Source of the DNA: Hippasteria phrygiana
Lineage: Eukaryota > Echinodermata > Asteroidea > Valvatida > Goniasteridae
Assembly (NCBI GenBank): GCA_037893225.1
Contig: JAZGUH010001200.1
Coordinates: forward strand, 1-64,000
Length of the DNA stretch: 64,000 bases
Direction of reading: 5' to 3'
The stretch's first letter is position 1; every line of letters starts with the position of its first letter. A program made the translations under genes and the position numbers. Positions 39,196 to 52,100 of this stretch are shown one piece after another. The notes below the pieces were generated by a model, which worked only from the letters and a program-made list of their open reading frames with translations, was not told where the DNA came from and ran no database searches.

Positions 39196-42100
39196 TTATG
39201 AATGAGTAGAGCAAGTCCATACCCCAGGGAATTTGACAGGCATGGAGCAATAAATAGAAGGTAATATGCACACAGATGTTGGCCGGAAAGAAAATAAACA
39301 TTGCGAGGTTTGAATTTTCTCCACAAGTGTTAACTCTAAGAAGCCGCCGATAATTGCAACATGTAGCGCCAGATCTAAGCTATCCATATATGTCAAAATT
39401 ACTGAATTTGGTTGATATTTCATGCAATTATGAATGAGTAAAGCAAGTCCATACCCCAGGGAATTTGACAGGCATGGAGCAATAAATAGAAGGTAATATG
39501 CACACAGATGTTGGCCGGAAAGAAAATAAACATTGCGAGGTTTGAATTTTCTCCACAAGTTTTAACTCTAAGAAGCCGCCGATAATTGCAACATGTAGCG
39601 CCAGATCTAAGCTATCCATACATGTCAAAATTTCTGAATTTGGTTGATATTTCATGCAATTATGAATGAGTAAAGCATGTCCATACCCCAGGGAATTTGA
39701 CAGGCATGGAGCAATAAATAAAAGGTAATCTGCACACAGATGGTGGCCGGGAAGAAAATAAACATTGCGAGGTTTGAATTTTCTCCACAAGTTTTAACTC
39801 TAGGAAGCCGCCGATGATTGCAACATGTAGCGCCAGATCTAAGCTATCCATACATGTCAAAATTACTGCATTTGGTTGATATTTCATGCAAATATGAATG
39901 AATAAAGCAAGTCCATACCCCAGGGAATTTGACAGGCATGGAGCAATAAATAGACGGTAATATGTACACAGATGTTGGCCGGAAAGAAAATAAACATTGC
40001 GAGGTTTGAATTTTCTCCACAAGTGTTAACTCTAAGAAGCCGCCGATAATTGCAACATGTAGCGCCAGATCTAAGCTATCCATACATGTCAAAATTACTG
40101 AATTTGGTTGATATTTCATGCAATTATGAATGAGTAAAGCAAGTCCATACCCCAGGGAATTTGACAGGCATGGAGCAATAAATAGAAGGTAATATGCACA
40201 CAGATGTTGGCCGGAAAGAAAATAAACATTGCGAGGTTTGAATTTTCTCCACAAGTTTTAACTCTAGGAAGCCGCCGATGATTGCAACATGTAGCGCCAG
40301 ATCTAAGCTATCCATACATGTCAAAATTACTGCATTTGGTTGATATTTCATGCAAATATGAATGAATAAAGCAAGTCCATACCCCAGGGAATTTGACAGG
40401 CATGGAGCAATAAATAGACGGTAATATGTACACAGATGTTGGCCGGAAAGAAAATAAACATTGCGAGGTTTGAATTTTCTCCACAAGTGTTAACTCTAAG
40501 AAGCCGCCGATAATTGCAACATGTAGCGCCAGATCTAAGCTATCCATACATGTCAAAATTACTGAATTTGGTTGATATTTCATGCAATTATGAATGAGTA
40601 AAGCAAGTCCATACCCCAGGGAATTTGACAGGCATGGAGCAATAAATAGAAGGTAATATGCACACAGATGTTGGCCGGAAAGAAAATAAACATTGCGAGG
40701 TTTGAATTTTCTCCACAAGTTTTAACTCTAAGAAGCCGCCGATAATTGCAACATGTAGCGCCAGATCTAAGCTATCCATACATGTCAAAATTTCTGAATT
40801 TGGTTGATATTTCATGCAATTATGAATGAGTAAAGCAAGTCCATACCCCAGGGAATTTGACAGGCATGGAGCAATAAATAAGAGGTAATCTGCACACAGA
40901 TGGTGGCCGGGAAGAAATTAAACATTGCGAGGTTTGAATTTTCTCCACAAGTGTTAACTCTAAGAAGCCGCCGATAATTGCAACATGTAGCGCCAGATCT
41001 AAGCTATCCATACATGTCAAAATTACTGAATTTGGTTGATATTTCATGCAATTATGAATGAGTAAAGCAAGTCCATACCCCAGGGAATTTGACATGCATG
41101 GAGCAATAAATAGACGGTAACATGTACACAGATGTTGGCCGGAAAGAAAATAAACATTGCGAGGTTTGAATTTGCTCCACAAGTTTTAACTCTAAGAAGC
41201 CGCCGATAATTGCAACATGTAGCGCCAGATCTAAGCTATCCATACATGTCAAAATTACTGAATTTGGTTGATATTTCATGCAATTATGAATGAGTAAAGC
41301 AAGTCCATACCCCAGGGAATTTGACATGCATGGAGCAATAAATAGACGGTAACATGTACACAGATGTTGGCCGGAAAGAAAATAAACATTGCGAGGTTTG
41401 AATATTCTCCACAAGTTTTAACTCTAGGAAGCCGCCGATGATTGCAACATGTAGCGCCAGATCTAAGCTATCCATACATGTCAAAATTACTGTATTTGGT
41501 TGATATTTCATGCAATTATGAATGAGTAGAGCAAGTCCATACCCCAGGGAATTTGACAGGCATGGAGCAATAAATAGAAGGTAATATGCACACAGATGTT
41601 GGCGGGAAAGAAAATCAACATTGCGAGGTTTGAATTTTCTCCACAAGTTTGAACTCTAGGAAGCCGCCGATGATTGCAACATGTAGCGCCAGATCTAAGC
41701 TATCCATACATGTCAAAATTACTGCATTTGGTTGATATTTCATGCAATTATGAATGAATAAAGCAAGTCCATACCCCAGGGAATTTGACATGCATGGAGC
41801 AATAAATAGACGGTAACATGTACACAGATGTTGGCCGGAAAGAAAATGAACATTGCGAGGTTTGAATTTTCTCCACAAGTTTTAACTCTAAGAAGCCGCC
41901 GATAATTGCAACATGTAGCGCCAGATCTAAGCTATCCATACATGTCAAAATTACTGAATTTGGTTGATATTTCATGCAATTATGAATGAGTAAAGCAAGT
42001 CCATACCCCAGGGAATTTGACATGCATGGAGCAATAAATAAGAGGTAATCTGCACACAGATGGTGGCCGGGAAGAAAATAAACATTGCGAGGTTTGAATT

Positions 42101-45100
42101 TTCTCCACAAGTTTTAACTCTAGGAAGCCGCCGATGATTGCAACATGTAGCGCCAGATCTAAGCTATCCATACATGTCAACATTACTGTATTTGGTTGAT
42201 ATTTCATGCAATTATGAATGAGTAGAGCAAGTCCATACCCCAGGGAATTTGACAGGCATGGAGCAATAAATAGAAGGTAATATGCACACAGATGTTGGCC
42301 GGAAAGAAAATAAACATTGCGAGGTTTGAATTTTCTCCACAAGTGTTAACTCTAAGAAGCCGCCGATAATTGCAACATGTAGCGCCAGATCTAAGCTATC
42401 CATACATGTCAAAATTACTGAATTTGGTTGATATTTCATGCAATTATGAATGAGTAAAGCAAGTCCATACCCCAGGGAATTTGACATGCATGGAGCAATA
42501 AATAGACGGTAACATGTACACAGATGTTGGCCGGAAAGAAAATAAACATTGCGAGGTTTGAATTTGCTCCACAAGTTTTAACTCTAAGAAGCCGCCGATA
42601 ATTGCAACATGTAGCGCCAGATCTAAGCTATCCATACATGTCAAAATTACTGAATTTGGTTGATATTTCATGCAATTATGAATGAGTAAAGCAAGTCCAT
42701 ACCCCAGGGAATTTGACATGCATGGAGCAATAAATAGACGGTAACATGTACACAGATGTTGGCCGGAAAGAAAATAAACATTGCGAGGTTTGAATATTCT
42801 CCACAAGTTTTAACTCTAGGAAGCCGCCGATGATTGCAACATGTAGCGCCAGATCTAAGCTATCCATACATGTCAAAATTACTGTATTTGGTTGATATTT
42901 CATGCAATTATGAATGAGTAGAGCAAGTCCATACCCCAGGGAATTTGACAGGCATGGAGCAATAAATAGAAGGTAATATGCACACAGATGTTGGCGGGAA
43001 AGAAAATCAACATTGCGAGGTTTGAATTTTCTCCACAAGTTTGAACTCTAGGAAGCCGCCGATGATTGCAACATGTAGCGCCAGATCTAAGCTATCCATA
43101 CATGTCAAAATTACTGCATTTGGTTGATATTTCATGCAATTATGAATGAATAAAGCAAGTCCATACCCCAGGGAATTTGACATGCATGGAGCAATAAATA
43201 GACGGTAACATGTACACAGATGTTGGCCGGAAAGAAAATGAACATTGCGAGGTTTGAATTTTCTCCACAAGTTTTAACTCTAAGAAGCCGCCGATAATTG
43301 CAACATGTAGCGCCAGATCTAAGCTATCCATACATGTCAAAATTACTGAATTTGGTTGATATTTCATGCAATTATGAATGAGTAAAGCAAGTCCATACCC
43401 CAGGGAATTTGACATGCATGGAGCAATAAATAAGAGGTAATCTGCACACAGATGGTGGCCGGGAAGAAAATAAACATTGCGAGGTTTGAATTTTCTCCAC
43501 AAGTTTTAACTCTAGGAAGCCGCCGATGATTGCAACATGTAGCGCCAGATCTAAGCTATCCATACATGTCAACATTACTGTATTTGGTTGATATTTCATG
43601 CAATTATGAATGAGTAGAGCAAGTCCATACCCCAGGGAATTTGACAGGCATGGAGCAATAAATAGAAGGTAATATGCACACAGATGTTGGCCGGAAAGAA
43701 AATAAACATTGCGAGGTTTGAATTTTCTCCACAAGTGTTAACTCTAAGAAGCCGCCGATAATTGCAACATGTAGCGCCAGATCTAAGCTATCCATATATG
43801 TCAAAATTACTGAATTTGGTTGATATTTCATGCAATTATGAATGAGTAAAGCAAGTCCATACCCCAGGGAATTTGACAGGCATGGAGCAATAAATAGAAG
43901 GTAATATGCACACAGATGTTGGCCGGAAAGAAAATAAACATTGCGAGGTTTGAATTTTCTCCACAAGTTTTAACTCTAAGAAGCCGCCGATAATTGCAAC
44001 ATGTAGCGCCAGATCTAAGCTATCCATACATGTCAAAATTTCTGAATTTGGTTGATATTTCATGCAATTATGAATGAGTAAAGCATGTCCATACCCCAGG
44101 GAATTTGACAGGCATGGAGCAATAAATAAAAGGTAATCTGCACACAGATGGTGGCCGGGAAGAAAATAAACATTGCGAGGTTTGAATTTTCTCCACAAGT
44201 TTTAACTCTAGGAAGCCGCCGATGATTGCAACATGTAGCGCCAGATCTAAGCTATCCATACATGTCAAAATTACTGCATTTGGTTGATATTTCATGCAAA
44301 TATGAATGAATAAAGCAAGTCCATACCCCAGGGAATTTGACAGGCATGGAGCAATAAATAGACGGTAATATGTACACAGATGTTGGCCGGAAAGAAAATA
44401 AACATTGCGAGGTTTGAATTTTCTCCACAAGTGTTAACTCTAAGAAGCCGCCGATAATTGCAACATGTAGCGCCAGATCTAAGCTATCCATACATGTCAA
44501 AATTACTGAATTTGGTTGATATTTCATGCAATTATGAATGAGTAAAGCAAGTCCATACCCCAGGGAATTTGACAGGCATGGAGCAATAAATAGAAGGTAA
44601 TATGCACACAGATGTTGGCCGGAAAGAAAATAAACATTGCGAGGTTTGAATTTTCTCCACAAGTTTTAACTCTAGGAAGCCGCCGATGATTGCAACATGT
44701 AGCGCCAGATCTAAGCTATCCATACATGTCAAAATTACTGCATTTGGTTGATATTTCATGCAAATATGAATGAATAAAGCAAGTCCATACCCCAGGGAAT
44801 TTGACAGGCATGGAGCAATAAATAGACGGTAATATGTACACAGATGTTGGCCGGAAAGAAAATAAACATTGCGAGGTTTGAATTTTCTCCACAAGTGTTA
44901 ACTCTAAGAAGCCGCCGATAATTGCAACATGTAGCGCCAGATCTAAGCTATCCATACATGTCAAAATTACTGAATTTGGTTGATATTTCATGCAATTATG
45001 AATGAGTAAAGCAAGTCCATACCCCAGGGAATTTGACAGGCATGGAGCAATAAATAGAAGGTAATATGCACACAGATGTTGGCCGGAAAGAAAATAAACA

Positions 45101-48100
45101 TTGCGAGGTTTGAATTTTCTCCACAAGTTTTAACTCTAAGAAGCCGCCGATAATTGCAACATGTAGCGCCAGATCTAAGCTATCCATACATGTCAAAATT
45201 TCTGAATTTGGTTGATATTTCATGCAATTATGAATGAGTAAAGCAAGTCCATACCCCAGGGAATTTGACAGGCATGGAGCAATAAATAAGAGGTAATCTG
45301 CACACAGATGGTGGCCGGGAAGAAATTAAACATTGCGAGGTTTGAATTTTCTCCACAAGTGTTAACTCTAAGAAGCCGCCGATAATTGCAACATGTAGCG
45401 CCAGATCTAAGCTATCCATACATGTCAAAATTACTGAATTTGGTTGATATTTCATGCAATTATGAATGAGTAAAGCAAGTCCATACCCCAGGGAATTTGA
45501 CATGCATGGAGCAATAAATAGACGGTAACATGTACACAGATGTTGGCCGGAAAGAAAATAAACATTGCGAGGTTTGAATTTGCTCCACAAGTTTTAACTC
45601 TAAGAAGCCGCCGATAATTGCAACATGTAGCGCCAGATCTAAGCTATCCATACATGTCAAAATTACTGAATTTGGTTGATATTTCATGCAATTATGAATG
45701 AGTAAAGCAAGTCCATACCCCAGGGAATTTGACATGCATGGAGCAATAAATAGACGGTAACATGTACACAGATGTTGGCCGGAAAGAAAATAAACATTGC
45801 GAGGTTTGAATATTCTCCACAAGTTTTAACTCTAGGAAGCCGCCGATGATTGCAACATGTAGCGCCAGATCTAAGCTATCCATACATGTCAAAATTACTG
45901 TATTTGGTTGATATTTCATGCAATTATGAATGAGTAGAGCAAGTCCATACCCCAGGGAATTTGACAGGCATGGAGCAATAAATAGAAGGTAATATGCACA
46001 CAGATGTTGGCGGGAAAGAAAATCAACATTGCGAGGTTTGAATTTTCTCCACAAGTTTGAACTCTAGGAAGCCGCCGATGATTGCAACATGTAGCGCCAG
46101 ATCTAAGCTATCCATACATGTCAAAATTACTGCATTTGGTTGATATTTCATGCAATTATGAATGAATAAAGCAAGTCCATACCCCAGGGAATTTGACATG
46201 CATGGAGCAATAAATAGACGGTAACATGTACACAGATGTTGGCCGGAAAGAAAATGAACATTGCGAGGTTTGAATTTTCTCCACAAGTTTTAACTCTAAG
46301 AAGCCGCCGATAATTGCAACATGTAGCGCCAGATCTAAGCTATCCATACATGTCAAAATTACTGAATTTGGTTGATATTTCATGCAATTATGAATGAGTA
46401 AAGCAAGTCCATACCCCAGGGAATTTGACATGCATGGAGCAATAAATAAGAGGTAATCTGCACACAGATGGTGGCCGGGAAGAAAATAAACATTGCGAGG
46501 TTTGAATTTTCTCCACAAGTTTTAACTCTAGGAAGCCGCCGATGATTGCAACATGTAGCGCCAGATCTAAGCTATCCATACATGTCAACATTACTGTATT
46601 TGGTTGATATTTCATGCAATTATGAATGAGTAGAGCAAGTCCATACCCCAGGGAATTTGACAGGCATGGAGCAATAAATAGAAGGTAATATGCACACAGA
46701 TGTTGGCCGGAAAGAAAATAAACATTGCGAGGTTTGAATTTTCTCCACAAGTGTTAACTCTAAGAAGCCGCCGATAATTGCAACATGTAGCGCCAGATCT
46801 AAGCTATCCATACATGTCAAAATTACTGAATTTGGTTGATATTTCATGCAATTATGAATGAGTAAAGCAAGTCCATACCCCAGGGAATTTGACATGCATG
46901 GAGCAATAAATAGACGGTAACATGTACACAGATGTTGGCCGGAAAGAAAATAAACATTGCGAGGTTTGAATTTGCTCCACAAGTTTTAACTCTAAGAAGC
47001 CGCCGATAATTGCAACATGTAGCGCCAGATCTAAGCTATCCATACATGTCAAAATTACTGAATTTGGTTGATATTTCATGCAATTATGAATGAGTAAAGC
47101 AAGTCCATACCCCAGGGAATTTGACATGCATGGAGCAATAAATAGACGGTAACATGTACACAGATGTTGGCCGGAAAGAAAATAAACATTGCGAGGTTTG
47201 AATATTCTCCACAAGTTTTAACTCTAGGAAGCCGCCGATGATTGCAACATGTAGCGCCAGATCTAAGCTATCCATACATGTCAAAATTACTGTATTTGGT
47301 TGATATTTCATGCAATTATGAATGAGTAGAGCAAGTCCATACCCCAGGGAATTTGACAGGCATGGAGCAATAAATAGAAGGTAATATGCACACAGATGTT
47401 GGCGGGAAAGAAAATCAACATTGCGAGGTTTGAATTTTCTCCACAAGTTTGAACTCTAGGAAGCCGCCGATGATTGCAACATGTAGCGCCAGATCTAAGC
47501 TATCCATACATGTCAAAATTACTGCATTTGGTTGATATTTCATGCAATTATGAATGAATAAAGCAAGTCCATACCCCAGGGAATTTGACATGCATGGAGC
47601 AATAAATAGACGGTAACATGTACACAGATGTTGGCCGGAAAGAAAATGAACATTGCGAGGTTTGAATTTTCTCCACAAGTTTTAACTCTAAGAAGCCGCC
47701 GATAATTGCAACATGTAGCGCCAGATCTAAGCTATCCATACATGTCAAAATTACTGAATTTGGTTGATATTTCATGCAATTATGAATGAGTAAAGCAAGT
47801 CCATACCCCAGGGAATTTGACATGCATGGAGCAATAAATAAGAGGTAATCTGCACACAGATGGTGGCCGGGAAGAAAATAAACATTGCGAGGTTTGAATT
47901 TTCTCCACAAGTTTTAACTCTAGGAAGCCGCCGATGATTGCAACATGTAGCGCCAGATCTAAGCTATCCATACATGTCAACATTACTGTATTTGGTTGAT
48001 ATTTCATGCAATTATGAATGAGTAGAGCAAGTCCATACCCCAGGGAATTTGACAGGCATGGAGCAATAAATAGAAGGTAATATGCACACAGATGTTGGCC

Positions 48101-49171
48101 GGAAAGAAAATAAACATTGCGAGGTTTGAATTTTCTCCACAAGTGTTAACTCTAAGAAGCCGCCGATAATTGCAACATGTAGCGCCAGATCTAAGCTATC
48201 CATATATGTCAAAATTACTGAATTTGGTTGATATTTCATGCAATTATGAATGAGTAAAGCAAGTCCATACCCCAGGGAATTTGACAGGCATGGAGCAATA
48301 AATAGAAGGTAATATGCACACAGATGTTGGCCGGAAAGAAAATAAACATTGCGAGGTTTGAATTTTCTCCACAAGTTTTAACTCTAAGAAGCCGCCGATA
48401 ATTGCAACATGTAGCGCCAGATCTAAGCTATCCATACATGTCAAAATTTCTGAATTTGGTTGATATTTCATGCAATTATGAATGAGTAAAGCATGTCCAT
48501 ACCCCAGGGAATTTGACAGGCATGGAGCAATAAATAAAAGGTAATCTGCACACAGATGGTGGCCGGGAAGAAAATAAACATTGCGAGGTTTGAATTTTCT
48601 CCACAAGTTTTAACTCTAGGAAGCCGCCGATGATTGCAACATGTAGCGCCAGATCTAAGCTATCCATACATGTCAAAATTACTGCATTTGGTTGATATTT
48701 CATGCAAATATGAATGAATAAAGCAAGTCCATACCCCAGGGAATTTGACAGGCATGGAGCAATAAATAGACGGTAATATGTACACAGATGTTGGCCGGAA
48801 AGAAAATAAACATTGCGAGGTTTGAATTTTCTCCACAAGTGTTAACTCTAAGAAGCCGCCGATAATTGCAACATGTAGCGCCAGATCTAAGCTATCCATA
48901 CATGTCAAAATTACTGAATTTGGTTGATATTTCATGCAATTATGAATGAGTAAAGCAAGTCCATACCCCAGGGAATTTGACAGGCATGGAGCAATAAATA
49001 GAAGGTAATATGCACACAGATGTTGGCCGGAAAGAAAATAAACATTGCGAGGTTTGAATTTTCTCCACAAGTTTTAACTCTAAGAAGCCGCCGATAATTG
49101 CAACATGTAGCGCCAGATCTAAGCTATCCATACATGTCAAAATTTCTGAATTTGGTTGATATTTCATGCAA
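36412..49171. repeat. HOR block: 19-unit repeat in three tandem copies (19, 19 and 17 units)
   Basis: Copies start at 36,412, 40,820 and 45,228, each 4,408 bp apart. The order is I N D E F G X N D E F G H A B C A C A. In the translated minus-strand frames I see no difference between the first two copies over all 19 positions. The third copy lacks one internal pair (the second C A) and ends at 49,171 after 17 units. Markers include ggcgggaaag at 37,191, 38,583, 41,599, 42,991, 46,007 and 47,399, and gcatgtcc at 39,677, 44,085 and 48,493. This is the most regular large HOR in the window. Confidence 0.9.
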
Positions 49172-52100
49172 TTATGAATGAGTAAAGCAAGTCCATACCC
49201 CAGGGAATTTGACAGGCATGGAGCAATAAATAAGAGGTAATCTGCACACAGATGGTGGCCGGGAAGAAATTAAACATTGCGAGGTTTGAATTTTCTCCAC
49301 AAGTGTTAACTCTAAGAAGCCGCCGATAATTGCAACATGTAGCGCCAGATCTAAGCTATCCATACATGTCAAAATTACTGAATTTGGTTGATATTTCATG
49401 CAATTATGAATGAGTAAAGCAAGTCCATACCCCAGGGAATTTGACATGCATGGAGCAATAAATAGACGGTAACATGTACACAGATGTTGGCCGGAAAGAA
49501 AATAAACATTGCGAGGTTTGAATTTTCTCCACAAGTTTTAACTCTAAGAAGCCGCCGATAATTGCAACATGTAGCGCCAGATCTAAGCTATCCATACATG
49601 TCAAAATTACTGAATTTGGTTGATATTTCATGCAATTATGAATGAGTAAAGCAAGTCCATACCCCAGGGAATTTGACATGCATGGAGCAATAAATAGAAG
49701 GTAATATGCACACAGATGTTGGCCGGAAAGAAAATAAACATTGCGAGGTTTGAATTTTCTCCACAAGTGTTAACTCTAAGAAGCCGCCGATAATTGCAAC
49801 ATGTAGCGCCAGATCTAAGCTATCCATATATGTCAAAATTACTGAATTTGGTTGATATTTCATGCAATTATGAATGAGTAAAGCAAGTCCATACCCCAGG
49901 GAATTTGACAGGCATGGAGCAATAAATAGAAGGTAATATGCACACAGATGTTGGCCGGAAAGAAAATAAACATTGCGAGGTTTGAATTTTCTCCACAAGT
50001 TTTAACTCTAAGAAGCCGCCGATAATTGCAACATGTAGCGCCAGATCTAAGCTATCCATACATGTCAAAATTTCTGAATTTGGTTGATATTTCATGCAAT
50101 TATGAATGAGTAAAGCAAGTCCATACCCCAGGGAATTTGACAGGCATGGAGCAATAAATAAAAGGTAATCTGCACACAGATGGTGGCCGGGAAGAAAATA
50201 AACATTGCGAGGTTTGAATTTTCTCCACAAGTTTTAACTCTAAGAAGCCGCCGATAATTGCAACATGTAGCGCCAGATCTAAGCTATCCATACATGTCAA
50301 CATTACTGTATTTGGTTGATATTTCATGCAATTATGAATGAGTAGAGCAAGTCCATACCCCAGGGAATTTGACAGGCATGGAGCAATAAATAGAAGGTAA
50401 TATGCACACAGATGTTGGCCGGAAAGAAAATAAACATTGCGAGGTTTGAATTTTCTCCACAAGTTTTAACTCTAGGAAGCCGCCGATGATTGCAACATGT
50501 AGCGCCAGATCTAAGCTATCCATACATGTCAAAATTACTGCATTTGGTTGATATTTCATGCAAATATGAATGAATAAAGCAAGTCCATACCCCAGGGAAT
50601 TTGACAGGCATGGAGCAATAAATAGACGGTAATATGTACACAGATGTTGGCCGGAAAGAAAATAAACATTGCGAGGTTTGAATTTTCTCCACAAGTGTTA
50701 ACTCTAAGAAGCCGCCGATAATTGCAACATGTAGCGCCAGATCTAAGCTATCCATACATGTCAAAATTACTGAATTTGGTTGATATTTCATGCAATTATG
50801 AATGAGTAAAGCAAGTCCATACCCCAGGGAATTTGACAGGCATGGAGCAATAAATAGAAGGTAATATGCACACAGATGTTGGCCGGAAAGAAAATAAACA
50901 TTGCGAGGTTTGAATTTTCTCCACAAGTTTTAACTCTAAGAAGCCGCCGATAATTGCAACATGTAGCGCCAGATCTAAGCTATCCATACATGTCAAAATT
51001 TCTGAATTTGGTTGATATTTCATGCAATTATGAATGAGTAAAGCAAGTCCATACCCCAGGGAATTTGACAGGCATGGAGCAATAAATAAGAGGTAATCTG
51101 CACACAGATGGTGGCCGGGAAGAAATTAAACATTGCGAGGTTTGAATTTTCTCCACAAGTGTTAACTCTAAGAAGCCGCCGATAATTGCAACATGTAGCG
51201 CCAGATCTAAGCTATCCATACATGTCAAAATTACTGAATTTGGTTGATATTTCATGCAATTATGAATGAGTAAAGCAAGTCCATACCCCAGGGAATTTGA
51301 CATGCATGGAGCAATAAATAGACGGTAACATGTACACAGATGTTGGCCGGAAAGAAAATAAACATTGCGAGGTTTGAATTTTCTCCACAAGTTTTAACTC
51401 TAAGAAGCCGCCGATAATTGCAACATGTAGCGCCAGATCTAAGCTATCCATACATGTCAAAATTACTGAATTTGGTTGATATTTCATGCAATTATGAATG
51501 AGTAAAGCAAGTCCATACCCCAGGGAATTTGACATGCATGGAGCAATAAATAGAAGGTAATATGCACACAGATGTTGGCCGGAAAGAAAATAAACATTGC
51601 GAGGTTTGAATTTTCTCCACAAGTTTGAACTCTAGGAAGCCGCCGATGATTGCAACATGTAGCGCCAGATCTAAGCTATCCATACATGTCAAAATTACTG
51701 CATTTGGTTGATATTTCATGCAATTATGAATGAATAAAGCAAGTCCATACCCCAGGGAATTTGACATGCATGGAGCAATAAATAGACGGTAACATGTACA
51801 CAGATGTTGGCCGGAAAGAAAATGAACATTGCGAGGTTTGAATTTTCTCCACAAGTTTTAACTCTAAGAAGCCGCCGATAATTGCAACATGTAGCGCCAG
51901 ATCTAAGCTATCCATACATGTCAAAATTACTGAATTTGGTTGATATTTCATGCAATTATGAATGAGTAAAGCAAGTCCATACCCCAGGGAATTTGACATG
52001 CATGGAGCAATAAATAAGAGGTAATCTGCACACAGATGGTGGCCGGGAAGAAAATAAACATTGCGAGGTTTGAATTTTCTCCACAAGTTTTAACTCTAGG

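Larger units (their letters stand above)
1235..47409 (+). promoter_or_regulatory. E2F-like motif TTGGCGGGAAA in eight E-type monomers
   Basis: A single C-to-G change turns ttggccggaaa into ttggcgggaaa, one base short of the classical E2F site tttggcgggaaa. Copies start at 1,235, 34,639, 37,191, 38,583, 41,599, 42,991, 46,007 and 47,399. All are in E-type units that also have aaaatcaac. E units at 8,344, 10,664 and 59,844 lack the change. No regulatory role is shown. Confidence 0.3.
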
